Position numbers and translations under genes: made by a program | Origin: Ilumatobacter sp. | Lineage (GTDB): Bacteria > Actinomycetota > Acidimicrobiia > Acidimicrobiales > Ilumatobacteraceae | NCBI RefSeq assembly: GCF_030065885.1 | Contig: NZ_JASJCS010000067.1 | Location: 1-35,647, forward strand | Direction: 5' to 3' | DNA: 35,647 nt | The notes under the pieces: model-generated | The model's input: the letters and a program-made list of their open reading frames with translations, nothing else | Told to the model about the DNA's origin: nothing | Database searches by the model: none | Shown here: positions 1-8,805 of the stretch, piece after piece | Position numbering within the stretch: position 1 is the first letter of the stretch | Layout of the letters: the number at the start of each line of letters is the position of its first letter

Positions 1-338
1 GACCGATCGGCTCGAACCAGGCGATCGCTCATCCGCTCGCACAGGCGCAGATGCAGCTCGACGCTGCGTGGCTGACCACGATGCAGGCGGCGTGGCGCTA
101 CGACCGCGGGTTGCCCTGTGGCCGGGAGGCGAACACCGCCAAGTACCTCGCCGCCGAGGCGTGCTGGTTCGCAGCCGATCAGGCGGTGCAGACCCACGGG
201 GGTCTCGGCTACGCCACCGAGTACCACGTCGAGCGGTACTGGCGAGAAGCGCGCATCCAGCGGCTGGCGCCCGTCAGCCAGGAGATGACGTGCAACTACA
301 TCGCCCAGACGGTGCTCGGCCTGCCCCGCAGCTACTGA
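1..338 (+). CDS. Acyl-CoA dehydrogenase, C-terminal part (5' end outside window)
   Basis: The reading frame is open from base 3 and ends with TGA at 336-338, giving about 111 residues of the C-terminal helical domain of an acyl-CoA dehydrogenase. The family is recognised by the QTHGGLGYATEYHVERYWREAR segment, which is the conserved FAD/substrate-domain signature, and by the closing AQTVLGLP. These flavoenzymes oxidise acyl-CoA to enoyl-CoA in the cytosol. The position usually occupied by the catalytic Glu of a YEGT motif reads RLAPVS, so, as in isovaleryl-CoA or long-chain dehydrogenases, the base may lie elsewhere in the missing part. Substrate cannot be assigned. The gene lies upstream of a permease on the same strand with an 83-base gap. 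Confidence 0.9.
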   Translation, partial: PIGSNQAIAHPLAQAQMQLDAAWLTTMQAAWRYDRGLPCGREANTAKYLAAEACWFAADQAVQTHGGLGYATEYHVERYWREARIQRLAPVSQEMTCNYIAQTVLGLPRSY

Positions 339-421
339 GTGCCGACGGACTGTCGGTGAGCGTGGCGAGGGCCGCGCCGGCGCCTCCACCGTGCCTCGTG
401 CCGGGCGGTGACCGGGATAGC

Positions 422-2203
422 GTGACGCCGGTGAGCGCCGACTCGTGGATCGCGCTGCTGGTCCTGATCGGCACCATCGGGGTGCTCGTCACCGACCGGT
501 TCCCGCCCGTCGTCGTGCTCGGTGGAGCTGTCGGCGTGCTGCTGTTCGCCGACGTGATCGAACCCGACCTCGCGTTGAGCGGGCTGTCGAGTCCCGCCCC
601 CGCCACGATCGCAGCGTTGTACGTGCTGGCCGGTGCGGCGACTGCGACGGGTACGTTCGCGACCGTGGTCGACCGGGCGCTCGAACGCCGCCGGGCGCTC
701 CCGACTCTGGCGGCCTCGACTGCTGCGCTCTCGGCGGTGGTGCCGAACACTCCGCTGATCGCCATGTTCGCCCCGCGCGTGGTGCGCTGGTCCCAACGGA
801 CGGGAAACGATGCCTCGCGGTTCCTGCTGCCGCTGTCGTTCGCCAGCATCCTCGGCGGGGTCATCACGCTGATCGGCACGTCGACCAACCTCGTCGTGTC
901 CGATCTGCTCGAGCAGTCGGGCGCCGAGCCGTTCGATGTGCTCGAGATCACGGTGGTCGGCCTGCCTGTCGCAGCGGTCGGCATCGTGCTGCTGTCCACC
1001 GTGGGCGTCCGTCTGCTCCCGCAACGGACCGCCGTGGCGAGGGACCTCAGCCGGCGGGCTCGGGAGTTCCAGATGGCGGCGCGAGTCGAGGCCGGTGGCC
1101 CGCTCGTCGGGCGGACGATCGCCGACTCCGGGCTCCGCAATCTCGATGGTGCCTTCCTCGCGCTGATCGAACGCCCGGGCGTCGAGGACGGGCAGGCCAC
1201 GTCGCTCGCCGCGTCCCCCGACACCGTGCTCGAGGCGGGCGACGTCTGCTGCTTCGTCGGCGACGTCGCCCGGGTCATCGATCTCCACGACGTGGCGGGC
1301 CTCGAGGCGACCGAGCGATTCCACCTCCTGGACGCGGAGGGTGCGGGCACGCTCGTCTTCGAGGCCGTGATCTCGCCGACATCCCGGCTCGTCGGCCAGT
1401 CGCTGCGGTCGGCCGACTTCCGCCGCCGCTACCGCGGCGCGGTGATGGCGGTCCACCGATCGGACGGGGCGCTCGGCGGCCAGATCGGTCGGATCCCGCT
1501 GCGCGCCGGCGACGTGCTCCTCGTCCTGGCCGAGGAATCGTTCGGCTACACGTATCGAGGTGACGCCGACTTCTCGCTCGTGGCCGCCGTCGACGCGGCA
1601 CCGCCGGTGCGACAGACCCGCGCGTGGCTCGTGGTCGCCGCCACGCTCGCGGTCGTGGTCGTCGCGGCGACCGGGTGGCTCTCCCTCTTCGAGGCAGCGC
1701 TGCTCGGTGCCGGCGCGGTCGTGGTCGGCGGCGCGGTCACGCTTCGAGAGGGCTGGCGAGCGATCAACCTCAACGTCGTGCTCACGATGGCGGCGGCGAT
1801 CAGCCTCGGCGCCGGTGTGAGCCAGAGCGGACTGGCCGGCGAGATCGCCAGCCTGGTCGAGCAGACCGACCGACTCGGGTTCGGCGATGTCGGCCTGGTG
1901 GTGGTCGTGATGGTCGCGACCCTGGTCCTCACCGAGCTCCTGACCAACACCGCAGCGGCCGCGGTCATGTTGCCGGTTGCGCTGTCGGTCGCCGCCGAGG
2001 CGGGCGCCGAGCCGCGCATGCTCGCAGTCGCCGTGCTGATCGGCGCCTCGTGCTCGTTCCTGTCGCCCGTCGGTTACCAGACGAACCTGATGGTCTACGG
2101 CCTCGGCGGCTATCGCTTCGGCGACTTCACACGCGTCGGTGCACCGCTGACGATCGCCACGATCGTCACGTCGGCCGCCATCACCCCGTTGGCGTTCGGC
2201 TAG
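422..2203 (+). CDS. SLC13/DASS-type permease with central TrkA-C (RCK-C) domains
   Basis: This 593-residue membrane protein has the layout of bacterial SLC13-like (ArsB/NhaD superfamily) anion or dicarboxylate transporters. It has an N-terminal block of membrane helices (about residues 8-190), a soluble middle with two TrkA-C-like domains (about 205-370, one containing the pattern LRAGDVLLVLA), and a second membrane block. GTSTN at 152-156 and TNTAAAAVMLP in the second half match the paired substrate/cation-binding hairpins of the family. The start is uncertain: GTG 422 and GTG 431 are both in frame, and neither has a strong Shine-Dalgarno. The reading frame stays open far upstream but overlaps the dehydrogenase gene there, so I reject the longer version. 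The substrate is unknown; sulfate, dicarboxylates and other anions are all possible. Confidence 0.85.
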   Translation: MTPVSADSWIALLVLIGTIGVLVTDRFPPVVVLGGAVGVLLFADVIEPDLALSGLSSPAPATIAALYVLAGAATATGTFATVVDRALERRRALPTLAASTAALSAVVPNTPLIAMFAPRVVRWSQRTGNDASRFLLPLSFASILGGVITLIGTSTNLVVSDLLEQSGAEPFDVLEITVVGLPVAAVGIVLLSTVGVRLLPQRTAVARDLSRRAREFQMAARVEAGGPLVGRTIADSGLRNLDGAFLALIERPGVEDGQATSLAASPDTVLEAGDVCCFVGDVARVIDLHDVAGLEATERFHLLDAEGAGTLVFEAVISPTSRLVGQSLRSADFRRRYRGAVMAVHRSDGALGGQIGRIPLRAGDVLLVLAEESFGYTYRGDADFSLVAAVDAAPPVRQTRAWLVVAATLAVVVVAATGWLSLFEAALLGAGAVVVGGAVTLREGWRAINLNVVLTMAAAISLGAGVSQSGLAGEIASLVEQTDRLGFGDVGLVVVVMVATLVLTELLTNTAAAAVMLPVALSVAAEAGAEPRMLAVAVLIGASCSFLSPVGYQTNLMVYGLGGYRFGDFTRVGAPLTIATIVTSAAITPLAFG

Positions 2204-2355
2204 TGCCGTCACGTTGGTGGCGCGGCACTCGTCGGTGTCGACCCGGCGCGGCGAACCGAGCGCGTCCTTGCCGAATGCTTGAGACCACGTTCTGTAACAG
2301 TCCGACCGCGTAGGGCGATCTCTTGGGCAACGTCCGCTTGAGTGCAGGAGTCACC

Positions 2356-3159
2356 GTGATCCCCAGCCTGTCCACATTCCTCCAGACCGTTGCCGGCAAG
2401 GCCGTCGCAGGGGTCGCCGTCGCCGGCCTCAGCGTCGGTGGTGCTGCTGCCGCCGGTGTCGACGTCCCGGTGCTCGTCGACGACGCACCGGCCCAGGAGG
2501 ACACTCAGGCGACGTCCACCACCGAGCCGACGTCGACGACCGAACCGACGCCGACGACCGAGCTCGAGCCCATGTCGACGACCGAGCCGACGTCGACGAC
2601 GGAGCCCGACCCGGCCCCGACGACCGCACCCGAGTCCGCCCCGCCGGTCACCACCGACGAGGGTGGCGACGCCACGGGCGACGATGACGCCTCCGACGAG
2701 GCCGTCGACGACACGTCCGAAGGCGACGACGACAGTTCGGACGAGTCGCACGGCGAGATGGTCTCCGAGTTCGCCCGGACCACCGACCTGGAAGGTTGCG
2801 AGAAGGGGCAGGCGATCGCCGAGCTGGCATCGAGCAAGGCCTCCGACAAGCGGGCGAACGAAGCACGCGACCACGATCCGTGCGAGGACGACGACGATCC
2901 GTCGGAGGACGACGTGTCCGATGACGACGATTCGTCGGAGGATGACGGATCCGAGGACGACGTGTCGGATGACGACGATTCGTCCGAGGACGACGTGTCC
3001 GCCGACGATTCGCCCGACGACGATTCGTCGGACGATGACGTGTCCGACGACGACTCGTCGAACGGCAAGGCCGATGCGCCCGGGCAGAACGGCTCGCGGG
3101 GCAAGTCGGCCGAGGCGCCCGGCAAGCACCGCGGTGACGACGACGACTCGGAGGACTGA
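2356..3159 (+). CDS. Secreted acidic protein with Thr/Glu/Pro and Asp/Ser repeats
   Basis: This 267-residue protein has no recognised enzymatic domain. GTG 2356 is chosen because AGGAG lies at 2346-2350 with a 5-base spacer; a TTG 33 bases upstream is less likely. Residues 1-35 form a weak signal peptide (hydrophobic, Ala/Gly/Val-rich, ending near AAAAGV). Next comes a TSTTEPTSTTEP-type low-complexity linker (about 50-100), then a short mixed region with the only two cysteines (around CEKG and CEDD). The tail, after about residue 176, is dominated by DDDDSSEDDVS-like repeats. Such tails can bind calcium or act as cell-surface spacers, but that is inference. It stands alone, and a strong hairpin follows it. 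Confidence 0.75.
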   Translation: MIPSLSTFLQTVAGKAVAGVAVAGLSVGGAAAAGVDVPVLVDDAPAQEDTQATSTTEPTSTTEPTPTTELEPMSTTEPTSTTEPDPAPTTAPESAPPVTTDEGGDATGDDDASDEAVDDTSEGDDDSSDESHGEMVSEFARTTDLEGCEKGQAIAELASSKASDKRANEARDHDPCEDDDDPSEDDVSDDDDSSEDDGSEDDVSDDDDSSEDDVSADDSPDDDSSDDDVSDDDSSNGKADAPGQNGSRGKSAEAPGKHRGDDDDSED

Positions 3160-3243
3160 CGCGGAGCGACCGGCGACGATCTCCACACATGCGGCTCGCC
3201 TCAACGGCGCGGCGAGACGCGATCGGTGACCCCCGTCACCACT

Positions 3244-3270
3244 GACTGAGCGGCGACTTCGAGTCGTCGC

Positions 3271-3276
<6 letters not shown>
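3244..3276. terminator. Bidirectional hairpin terminator between convergent genes
   Basis: Bases 3244-3257 pair with 3263-3276 around the loop TTCGA, making a 14-bp stem with a single G-U pair. It lies between the acidic-protein gene (plus) and the acyl-CoA dehydrogenase (minus). The stop codon of the dehydrogenase (3271-3273) falls inside the stem. There is no T-tract, as is common for actinobacterial terminators. Confidence 0.6.
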
Positions 3277-4511
<1,235 letters not shown>

Positions 4512-4512
<1 letters not shown>

Positions 4513-5306
4513 CAGCTTCCTCCTGGCTGCGGGCCGTCGGTGGCGCCGCCTGCGAACGCCTGCGCCTTGAGCATCCAGTCTCGTGCTGCATCTCCCGTCG
4601 TCACGAGCCCGGTGTCGTCGACGTGGCGTCGCTGCGTGACGACGAGGCAGAAGTCGACCGCCGGACCGGTGACGGAGCTGCCTGCATCGTCGGATCCCCA
4701 CGACCAGTGGTTGCCCTCCGGCGACATGAGCTCGACCCGAACCGCTTCGTCGGGCGGCTCGAGCCCGCGGACGATGTAGCTCCACCCTCGCGTGATCACG
4801 CCCAGCTGGGCGATGTGGCGGATGCGATCGGTCGACGGCCTCTCGGCGGCGACGGCGTCGCAGACGTCCTGGCCGTGCGCCCACACCTCCATGAGGCGCG
4901 CCGTGAGGAACGACTTCGAGCCCATCGACGGGCCGTACCACTCGATGCGTGTGTCGTTGCGGAGCGTCCGCGCGGCGGCCTCGAGCTCGTTGCGGTGCTC
5001 CCTCCAGGTGGCGAGCTGCTCGGTGTGGTCGAGCGCTCGGAACGCGCCGAGCGTGGCATCGTCGACGGCCAACTGGTCGGCGAAGTGCGTCAGCAATTCG
5101 TCGCGGTGGTCGACGAACGCACTCGGATCGTTGATCGCCAGCGCCGCCGTCGTGTCGAAGTACGTCAGGTGGCCGATCTGGTCGGCCACCGACCAGCGCG
5201 GGCTGGGGGTGTCGAGCGCCCACTGCTCGGGTGTGAGGGCGGCCACGACGGCGTCGAGTGCGCCCTGCTCGGCGACCAAGTCGTCGAGAACCTCGCTCAC
5301 GTCCAT
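4512..5306 (-). CDS. TIGR03084-like DinB-fold metal-binding protein (mycothiol/MDMPI_N family)
   Basis: This 264-residue protein begins MDVSEVLDDL and belongs to the actinobacterial group with an N-terminal mycothiol-dependent maleylpyruvate isomerase-like (DinB) four-helix bundle. Likely metal ligands are His46 (in ADQIGHLTYF) and Glu140/His144 (in LMEVWAHGQDV), which fits the family's H...E-x3-H pattern. The C-terminal half (after about residue 165) is a separate small domain typical of the TIGR03084 group. The reaction is unknown, though relatives are thiol-cofactor-dependent. Start ATG 5306 has GGAGG upstream at a long spacing. The gene is first in a two-gene operon with the acyl-CoA dehydrogenase, with a 1-base overlap. 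Its promoter region contains the GGTACC-N14-GGTACC element. Confidence 0.85.
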
Positions 5307-5333
5307 CGCTGCCCCGTTCCTCCGCGTCGTGCC

Positions 5334-5363
5334 GTGGTACCGATCGTGGCCGCACGGTACCAC
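5334..5363. promoter_or_regulatory. Operator-like palindrome, GGTACC-N14-GGTACC (site A)
   Basis: Perfect 8-bp arms GTGGTACC (5334-5341) and GGTACCAC (5356-5363) are separated by 14 bases. The site lies in the 91-base gap between the divergent TIGR03084-like and HAD genes. The two GGTACC cores start 20 bp apart (two helical turns), exactly as in site B at 6968-6995, and both sites continue with GAT after the left core. A dimeric regulator binding here could control both directions. A TACGTT at 5382-5387 is a possible -10 box for the HAD gene. Confidence 0.6.
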
Positions 5364-5397
5364 TGCGTGCTCTCCCGCTGGTACGTTCGGAGTCGCC

Positions 5398-6039
5398 ATG
5401 GTGGAAGGGCGTGAGCTCGATGCGGTGCTGTTCGACTTCGGTGGTGTGCTCGGCGGCAACCCCGGCGGCATCATGGCGGGACGGATCGCCGAGTTCGGTC
5501 TCACCCGAGATCGCTTCATGTCGATAGCGCTCGGCCCGCTCGACGACGACACGGACCACCCGTGGCACGCCGCCGAACGGGGCGAGATCACGCTCGAGCA
5601 GTTCGTTGCCCGGATCGAGCCGTTCTGGCGGGCCGAGGGCTTGACGGCGTTCCCGGAACCACCGGGCGTCGAGGAGTTCGTCCAGAGCATCCGCCCGATC
5701 CCCGAGATGGTCGCCGTCGCCCGCGACGCCCGTGCGGCCGGGTACCGGACCGCGATCGTCTCCAACATGGTCGCGGACTGGGCCGTGTGGCGCACGATCA
5801 TCGGGGCGGACGAGCTCGTCGACGTCGTCGTCGACTCGGCCGACGTGGGCCTCCGCAAGCCCGCTCCCGAGATCTACCGGCTCGCGCTCGAGCGCCTCGG
5901 GGTCGCCGCCGATCGGGCGTTGTTCCTCGACGACTTCCCGTGGAACATCACCGGTGCCGAGGCGGTAGGTCTGAATGCGATGCACGTGACCGACCCGATC
6001 GCAGCCGCCGCCGAACTGCGCGCACGGCTCGACGTGTGA
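5398..6039 (+). CDS. HAD-superfamily hydrolase (epoxide-hydrolase N-domain-like)
   Basis: This 213-residue HAD hydrolase of subfamily I has motif I in DAVLFDFGGVL (Asp nucleophile near residue 12). Motif II is the Ser in AIVSNM, motif III the Lys in GLRKPAPEIY, and motif IV the DD in LFLDDFPWNI. The FDFGGV form of motif I is typical of the phosphatase-like group that includes the N-terminal domain of soluble epoxide hydrolase and YihX-type phosphatases. The second Asp of the usual DxD is replaced, so activity cannot be predicted firmly. Start ATG 5398 has GGAG at 5389-5392 with 5 bases of spacing. The gene is divergent from the TIGR03084-like operon and shares site A with it. Confidence 0.85.
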   Translation: MVEGRELDAVLFDFGGVLGGNPGGIMAGRIAEFGLTRDRFMSIALGPLDDDTDHPWHAAERGEITLEQFVARIEPFWRAEGLTAFPEPPGVEEFVQSIRPIPEMVAVARDARAAGYRTAIVSNMVADWAVWRTIIGADELVDVVVDSADVGLRKPAPEIYRLALERLGVAADRALFLDDFPWNITGAEAVGLNAMHVTDPIAAAAELRARLDV

Positions 6040-6066
6040 CCCGGCGTCGCCCGTGTCGGTCCGAGA

Positions 6067-6897
6067 TCAGCCGATGGCGAGGATCAGCGACTCGAGTGTC
6101 GGCCCGCTCGCGTCGGCGTAGTGGAACCCGTCGCCGCGGGGCGGGTTCTGCCAGACCAGCCAGCCGTCACCCGGGTCGACGCTGATCAGGTAGTCGTCGA
6201 CCGACGCCCAGGTGCCGCCACTGCTGCGGGTGATCGTGGACGTGTCGTCGTCGGGATAGAGGATGAGGTCGGTCGTGCCGGTCTGGCGGGCGCGGGTGTC
6301 GAGGATGTAGTCGATGTCGGTGTCGGCGTTGATCTGGCTGAGGTTGATGAACGTGACGCGTCGCGCGGTCGGTGGTGCGGCGGTGATCATCTGGATGAAG
6401 TCGGCCGCACCTTCCGCCCCGCCGAGCACGACGATCTCGTTCGGCTCGCCGGCGACGCCGTACTCCCACGCCGGGATCGTGCCGTAGCTGATCGCGGTCG
6501 GGACCGCGGGCGGAACGGGGGGCGGTGCCGGCGGCGCGGGCGGGCCCGAGGAGCTGACGGAACCGGTGCACCCGCTGCCGGCCGCCGGCCCGATGTCGTA
6601 CCCGCCGTTGCCGTCGACGCTGACGTCGTAGAGCGACGACGCTGTGCGGATCACGCCGGCCGAGACGAGTGCCGCTTCGTCGGCGATCGTGTTGGTCTCG
6701 GCGTTGTACGCCTCGACCGCCGTGCTGAGAATCCTGAGCTCCGCGCCGCACGCGCTCGCCTCGGCCTGGTTGTTGACACCGCGGACGGCGAAGACGACGA
6801 CCATGGCGAGGACGCCGAGGATCACGATGACAACCAGGAGCTCGATCAGTGTGAACCCCCTGTCGGTCCCCTCCCGCTGAGGGACACCCCTGTTCAT
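6067..6897 (-). CDS. Type IV pilin-like protein with prepilin methylation motif
   Basis: This 276-residue protein carries a clear class III (type IV prepilin) signal: a basic leader of 14 residues ending Arg-Gly, then FTLIELLVVIVILGVLAMVV with Glu at position +5 (Glu19). Cleavage by a PilD-like peptidase would occur between Gly14 and Phe15. The mature part has a proline-rich hinge (PPAPPAPPPVPP, about residues 118-130) and a C-terminal globular domain of unknown fold. It is much longer than a typical major pilin and no pilus assembly gene is nearby. It could therefore be an orphan minor pilin or pseudopilin with an adhesive domain. It diverges from the carboxylase operon and shares its 107-base promoter region. 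Confidence 0.85.
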   Translation of the reverse strand: MNRGVPQREGTDRGFTLIELLVVIVILGVLAMVVVFAVRGVNNQAEASACGAELRILSTAVEAYNAETNTIADEAALVSAGVIRTASSLYDVSVDGNGGYDIGPAAGSGCTGSVSSSGPPAPPAPPPVPPAVPTAISYGTIPAWEYGVAGEPNEIVVLGGAEGAADFIQMITAAPPTARRVTFINLSQINADTDIDYILDTRARQTGTTDLILYPDDDTSTITRSSGGTWASVDDYLISVDPGDGWLVWQNPPRGDGFHYADASGPTLESLILAIG

Positions 6898-6967
6898 GGT
6901 TCATCCATCGGCACGCCACCAGCGGTGCATGAGTCAAGATCGCCTCAAACCGGTTCGCCGCCGCCGG

Positions 6968-6995
6968 CGGTACCGATTGACGTCATCTGGTACCG
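6968..6995. promoter_or_regulatory. Operator-like palindrome, GGTACC-N14-GGTACC (site B)
   Basis: GGTACC cores at 6969-6974 and 6989-6994 have 7-bp perfect arms (CGGTACC / GGTACCG). A central perfect palindrome TGACGTCA sits at 6978-6985, flanked by 3-base spacers on both sides, so the element is symmetric over 28 bp. It ends 9 bases before the GTG start at 7005. Bound protein would therefore cover the promoter or start region of the carboxylase operon, and it could also affect the divergent pilin gene. The geometry is the same as site A. Confidence 0.6.
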
Positions 6996-7004
6996 GGACA
7001 TACG

Positions 7005-8612
7005 GTGGCCGGCGTGGGGAACGTCTTGCGGTCGAAGCTCGACACGCGCACCGACGACTACCGCGAGAACGTCGCCGCCATGGAGGCGCTCTGGTCCGAG
7101 GTGGCCGAGCTCATGGCCTCGGTGCCGTCGATCGGCGGGCAGCGCTACGTCGACCGGCACCGCCGGCGCGGCAAGATGCTGCCCAGGGAACGGATCGAGC
7201 AGCTGGTCGATCCCGACACGCCGTTCCTCGAGCTGAGCTCGCTCGCCGGTTGGGGGAGCGAGTTCCCGATCGGTGCCGGCTCGGTCACCGGGATCGGCAT
7301 CGTCGAGGGCGTCGAATGTGCGATCGGGGCCTCGGACATGACGTACCGGGGCGGTTCGATGAACCCGCGGTCCGTCGACAAGGGCATGCGGTTCCAGGAG
7401 ATCATCCGCCGCAACCGGTTGCCCTGGATCAACCTCAACGAGTCGGCCGGCGCCGACCTGCCGCACCAGGCCGACATCTTCATCAGGGGCGGTGAGGGAT
7501 TCAGGAACCAGACGCAGCTGTCCAAGCTCGGCATCCCCACGATCACCGCGGTCTTCGGGCCGAACACGGCCGGAGGCGCCTACACCCCCGGCATGAGCGA
7601 CTACACGATCTTCGTGAAGGAGCGGGGCACGGCCTATCTGGGCGGCCCACCGCTCGTGAAGATGGCCATCGACGAGGTCGTCGACGAAGAGACGCTCGGC
7701 GGTGCCGAGATGCACGCTCGCACGAGCGGTCTCAGCGACTACCTCGCCGCCGACGAGATGGACGCGCTGCGGATGGTGCGCGACATCGTCCGGCACCTCC
7801 GATGGCGCAAGCTCGGCCCCGGTCCGTCCCAGCCAGCCGACGAGCCGCTCCACGACCAGGCCGAGCTGATCGGCTGTGCGTCGGCCGACGTGCGGATCCC
7901 GTTCGACATCCGTGAGATCTACGCCCGCGTGCTCGACGGCAGCCGCTTCGAGGAGTTCAAGCCGCTGTACGGCGACAAGCTGGTCTGCGGGTGGGGCTCG
8001 ATCTGCGGCTTCCCGGTCGGGCTCCTGGGCAACAACGGGATCCTGTTCTCGGAGGAGGCCAAGAAGGGCGCGCAGTTCATCCAGATGTGCAACAAGACCG
8101 ACACGCCGCTGGTCTTCATGCACAACATCACCGGCTTCATGGTGGGCTCGAAGGCCGAGCAGGGCGGCATCATCCGGAACGGCGCCAAGATGATCAACGC
8201 GGTCTCGAACAGCGAGGTCCCGCACTTCTGCCTGATGGTGGGCGCCTCCTACGGCGCCGGCAACTACGGCATGGCCGGCAAGGCGTACGACCCGCGGTTC
8301 ATCTTCTCGTGGCCGAACCACAAGATCGCCGTCATGGGCGGACGCCAACTCGCCGGTGTGATGGACATCATCGCCCGCAACGCTGCCGCCGGCCGCGGGA
8401 TCGAGGTCGACGAGGAGCAGCTCGAGGCCCAGAAGGCGGCGCTGGAAGCCCAGATCGAGAGCGAGTCGTCGGCGCTGTACTCGACCGGTCGGGTCTGGGA
8501 CGACGGCATCATCCACCCGAACGACACCCGCCACGTGCTCGGGATGGCGCTCTCGGCCGCTCACAACAACGTCGTTCGCGGGACACGCGAGTACGGGATC
8601 TGGCGGCATTAG
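7005..8612 (+). CDS. Acyl-CoA carboxylase carboxyltransferase (beta) subunit
   Basis: This 535-residue protein of the biotin-dependent carboxyltransferase family resembles the methylcrotonyl-, geranyl- or propionyl-CoA carboxylase beta subunit. Two crotonase-like halves are visible. The N-terminal half has NESAGADLP and the acyl-CoA-binding stretch GPNTAGGAYTPGMSDY...GTAYLGGPPLVK followed by EETLGGAEMH. The C-terminal half has LGNNGILFSEEAKKGAQFI and GASYGAGNYGMAG. It transfers CO2 from carboxybiotin to an acyl-CoA. GTG 7005 is used; GTG 7014 is an alternative, and neither has a clear Shine-Dalgarno. The AtuA-like gene downstream favours a geranyl-CoA or methylcrotonyl-CoA type substrate over propionyl-CoA, but this is context only. 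Confidence 0.92.
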   Translation: MAGVGNVLRSKLDTRTDDYRENVAAMEALWSEVAELMASVPSIGGQRYVDRHRRRGKMLPRERIEQLVDPDTPFLELSSLAGWGSEFPIGAGSVTGIGIVEGVECAIGASDMTYRGGSMNPRSVDKGMRFQEIIRRNRLPWINLNESAGADLPHQADIFIRGGEGFRNQTQLSKLGIPTITAVFGPNTAGGAYTPGMSDYTIFVKERGTAYLGGPPLVKMAIDEVVDEETLGGAEMHARTSGLSDYLAADEMDALRMVRDIVRHLRWRKLGPGPSQPADEPLHDQAELIGCASADVRIPFDIREIYARVLDGSRFEEFKPLYGDKLVCGWGSICGFPVGLLGNNGILFSEEAKKGAQFIQMCNKTDTPLVFMHNITGFMVGSKAEQGGIIRNGAKMINAVSNSEVPHFCLMVGASYGAGNYGMAGKAYDPRFIFSWPNHKIAVMGGRQLAGVMDIIARNAAAGRGIEVDEEQLEAQKAALEAQIESESSALYSTGRVWDDGIIHPNDTRHVLGMALSAAHNNVVRGTREYGIWRH

Positions 8613-8650
8613 TGGTGACTCGGCCTCACTCGCTCGGCTGCGCCTCGCTC

Positions 8651-8727
8651 CGTTCGGTCCGAACGGGTCCGTGCGGCTGCGCCGCGCCCAGCCGTGATCG
8701 ACCGACCGGCGAAGCCGGCTCGGTCGA
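8651..8727. repeat. Two hairpins in the 193-base gap inside the carboxylase operon
   Basis: The gap between the beta and alpha subunit genes (8613-8805) is unusually long for this operon. It holds two inverted repeats: CGTTCGG / CCGAACG around one T (8651-8665), and a 13-bp stem 8698-8710 pairing with 8714-8727 around GAA, with one bulged base. They look like mRNA-stabilising or intergenic repeat hairpins rather than a terminator, because the same strand continues into the alpha subunit gene. No gene was seen in the gap. Confidence 0.45.
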
Positions 8728-8805
8728 TGGTGGAGGGGGCCGACCACTCGCCCCGTCCACGCCACCCCGACCGGGTGGTTGCGTCGGAGCACGTGGGGTT
8801 CTTCG

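Noticed and set aside
332-2212. A 626-residue minus-strand frame over the SLC13 permease
   Set aside because: Arg/Asp/His-rich with no membrane segment or motif; the permease on the plus strand explains the region.
2505-3188. A Ser-rich minus-strand frame opposite the acidic repeat protein
   Set aside because: It mirrors the repetitive Asp/Ser codons of the plus-strand gene; there is no start signal and the plus-strand Shine-Dalgarno and signal peptide favour the acidic protein.
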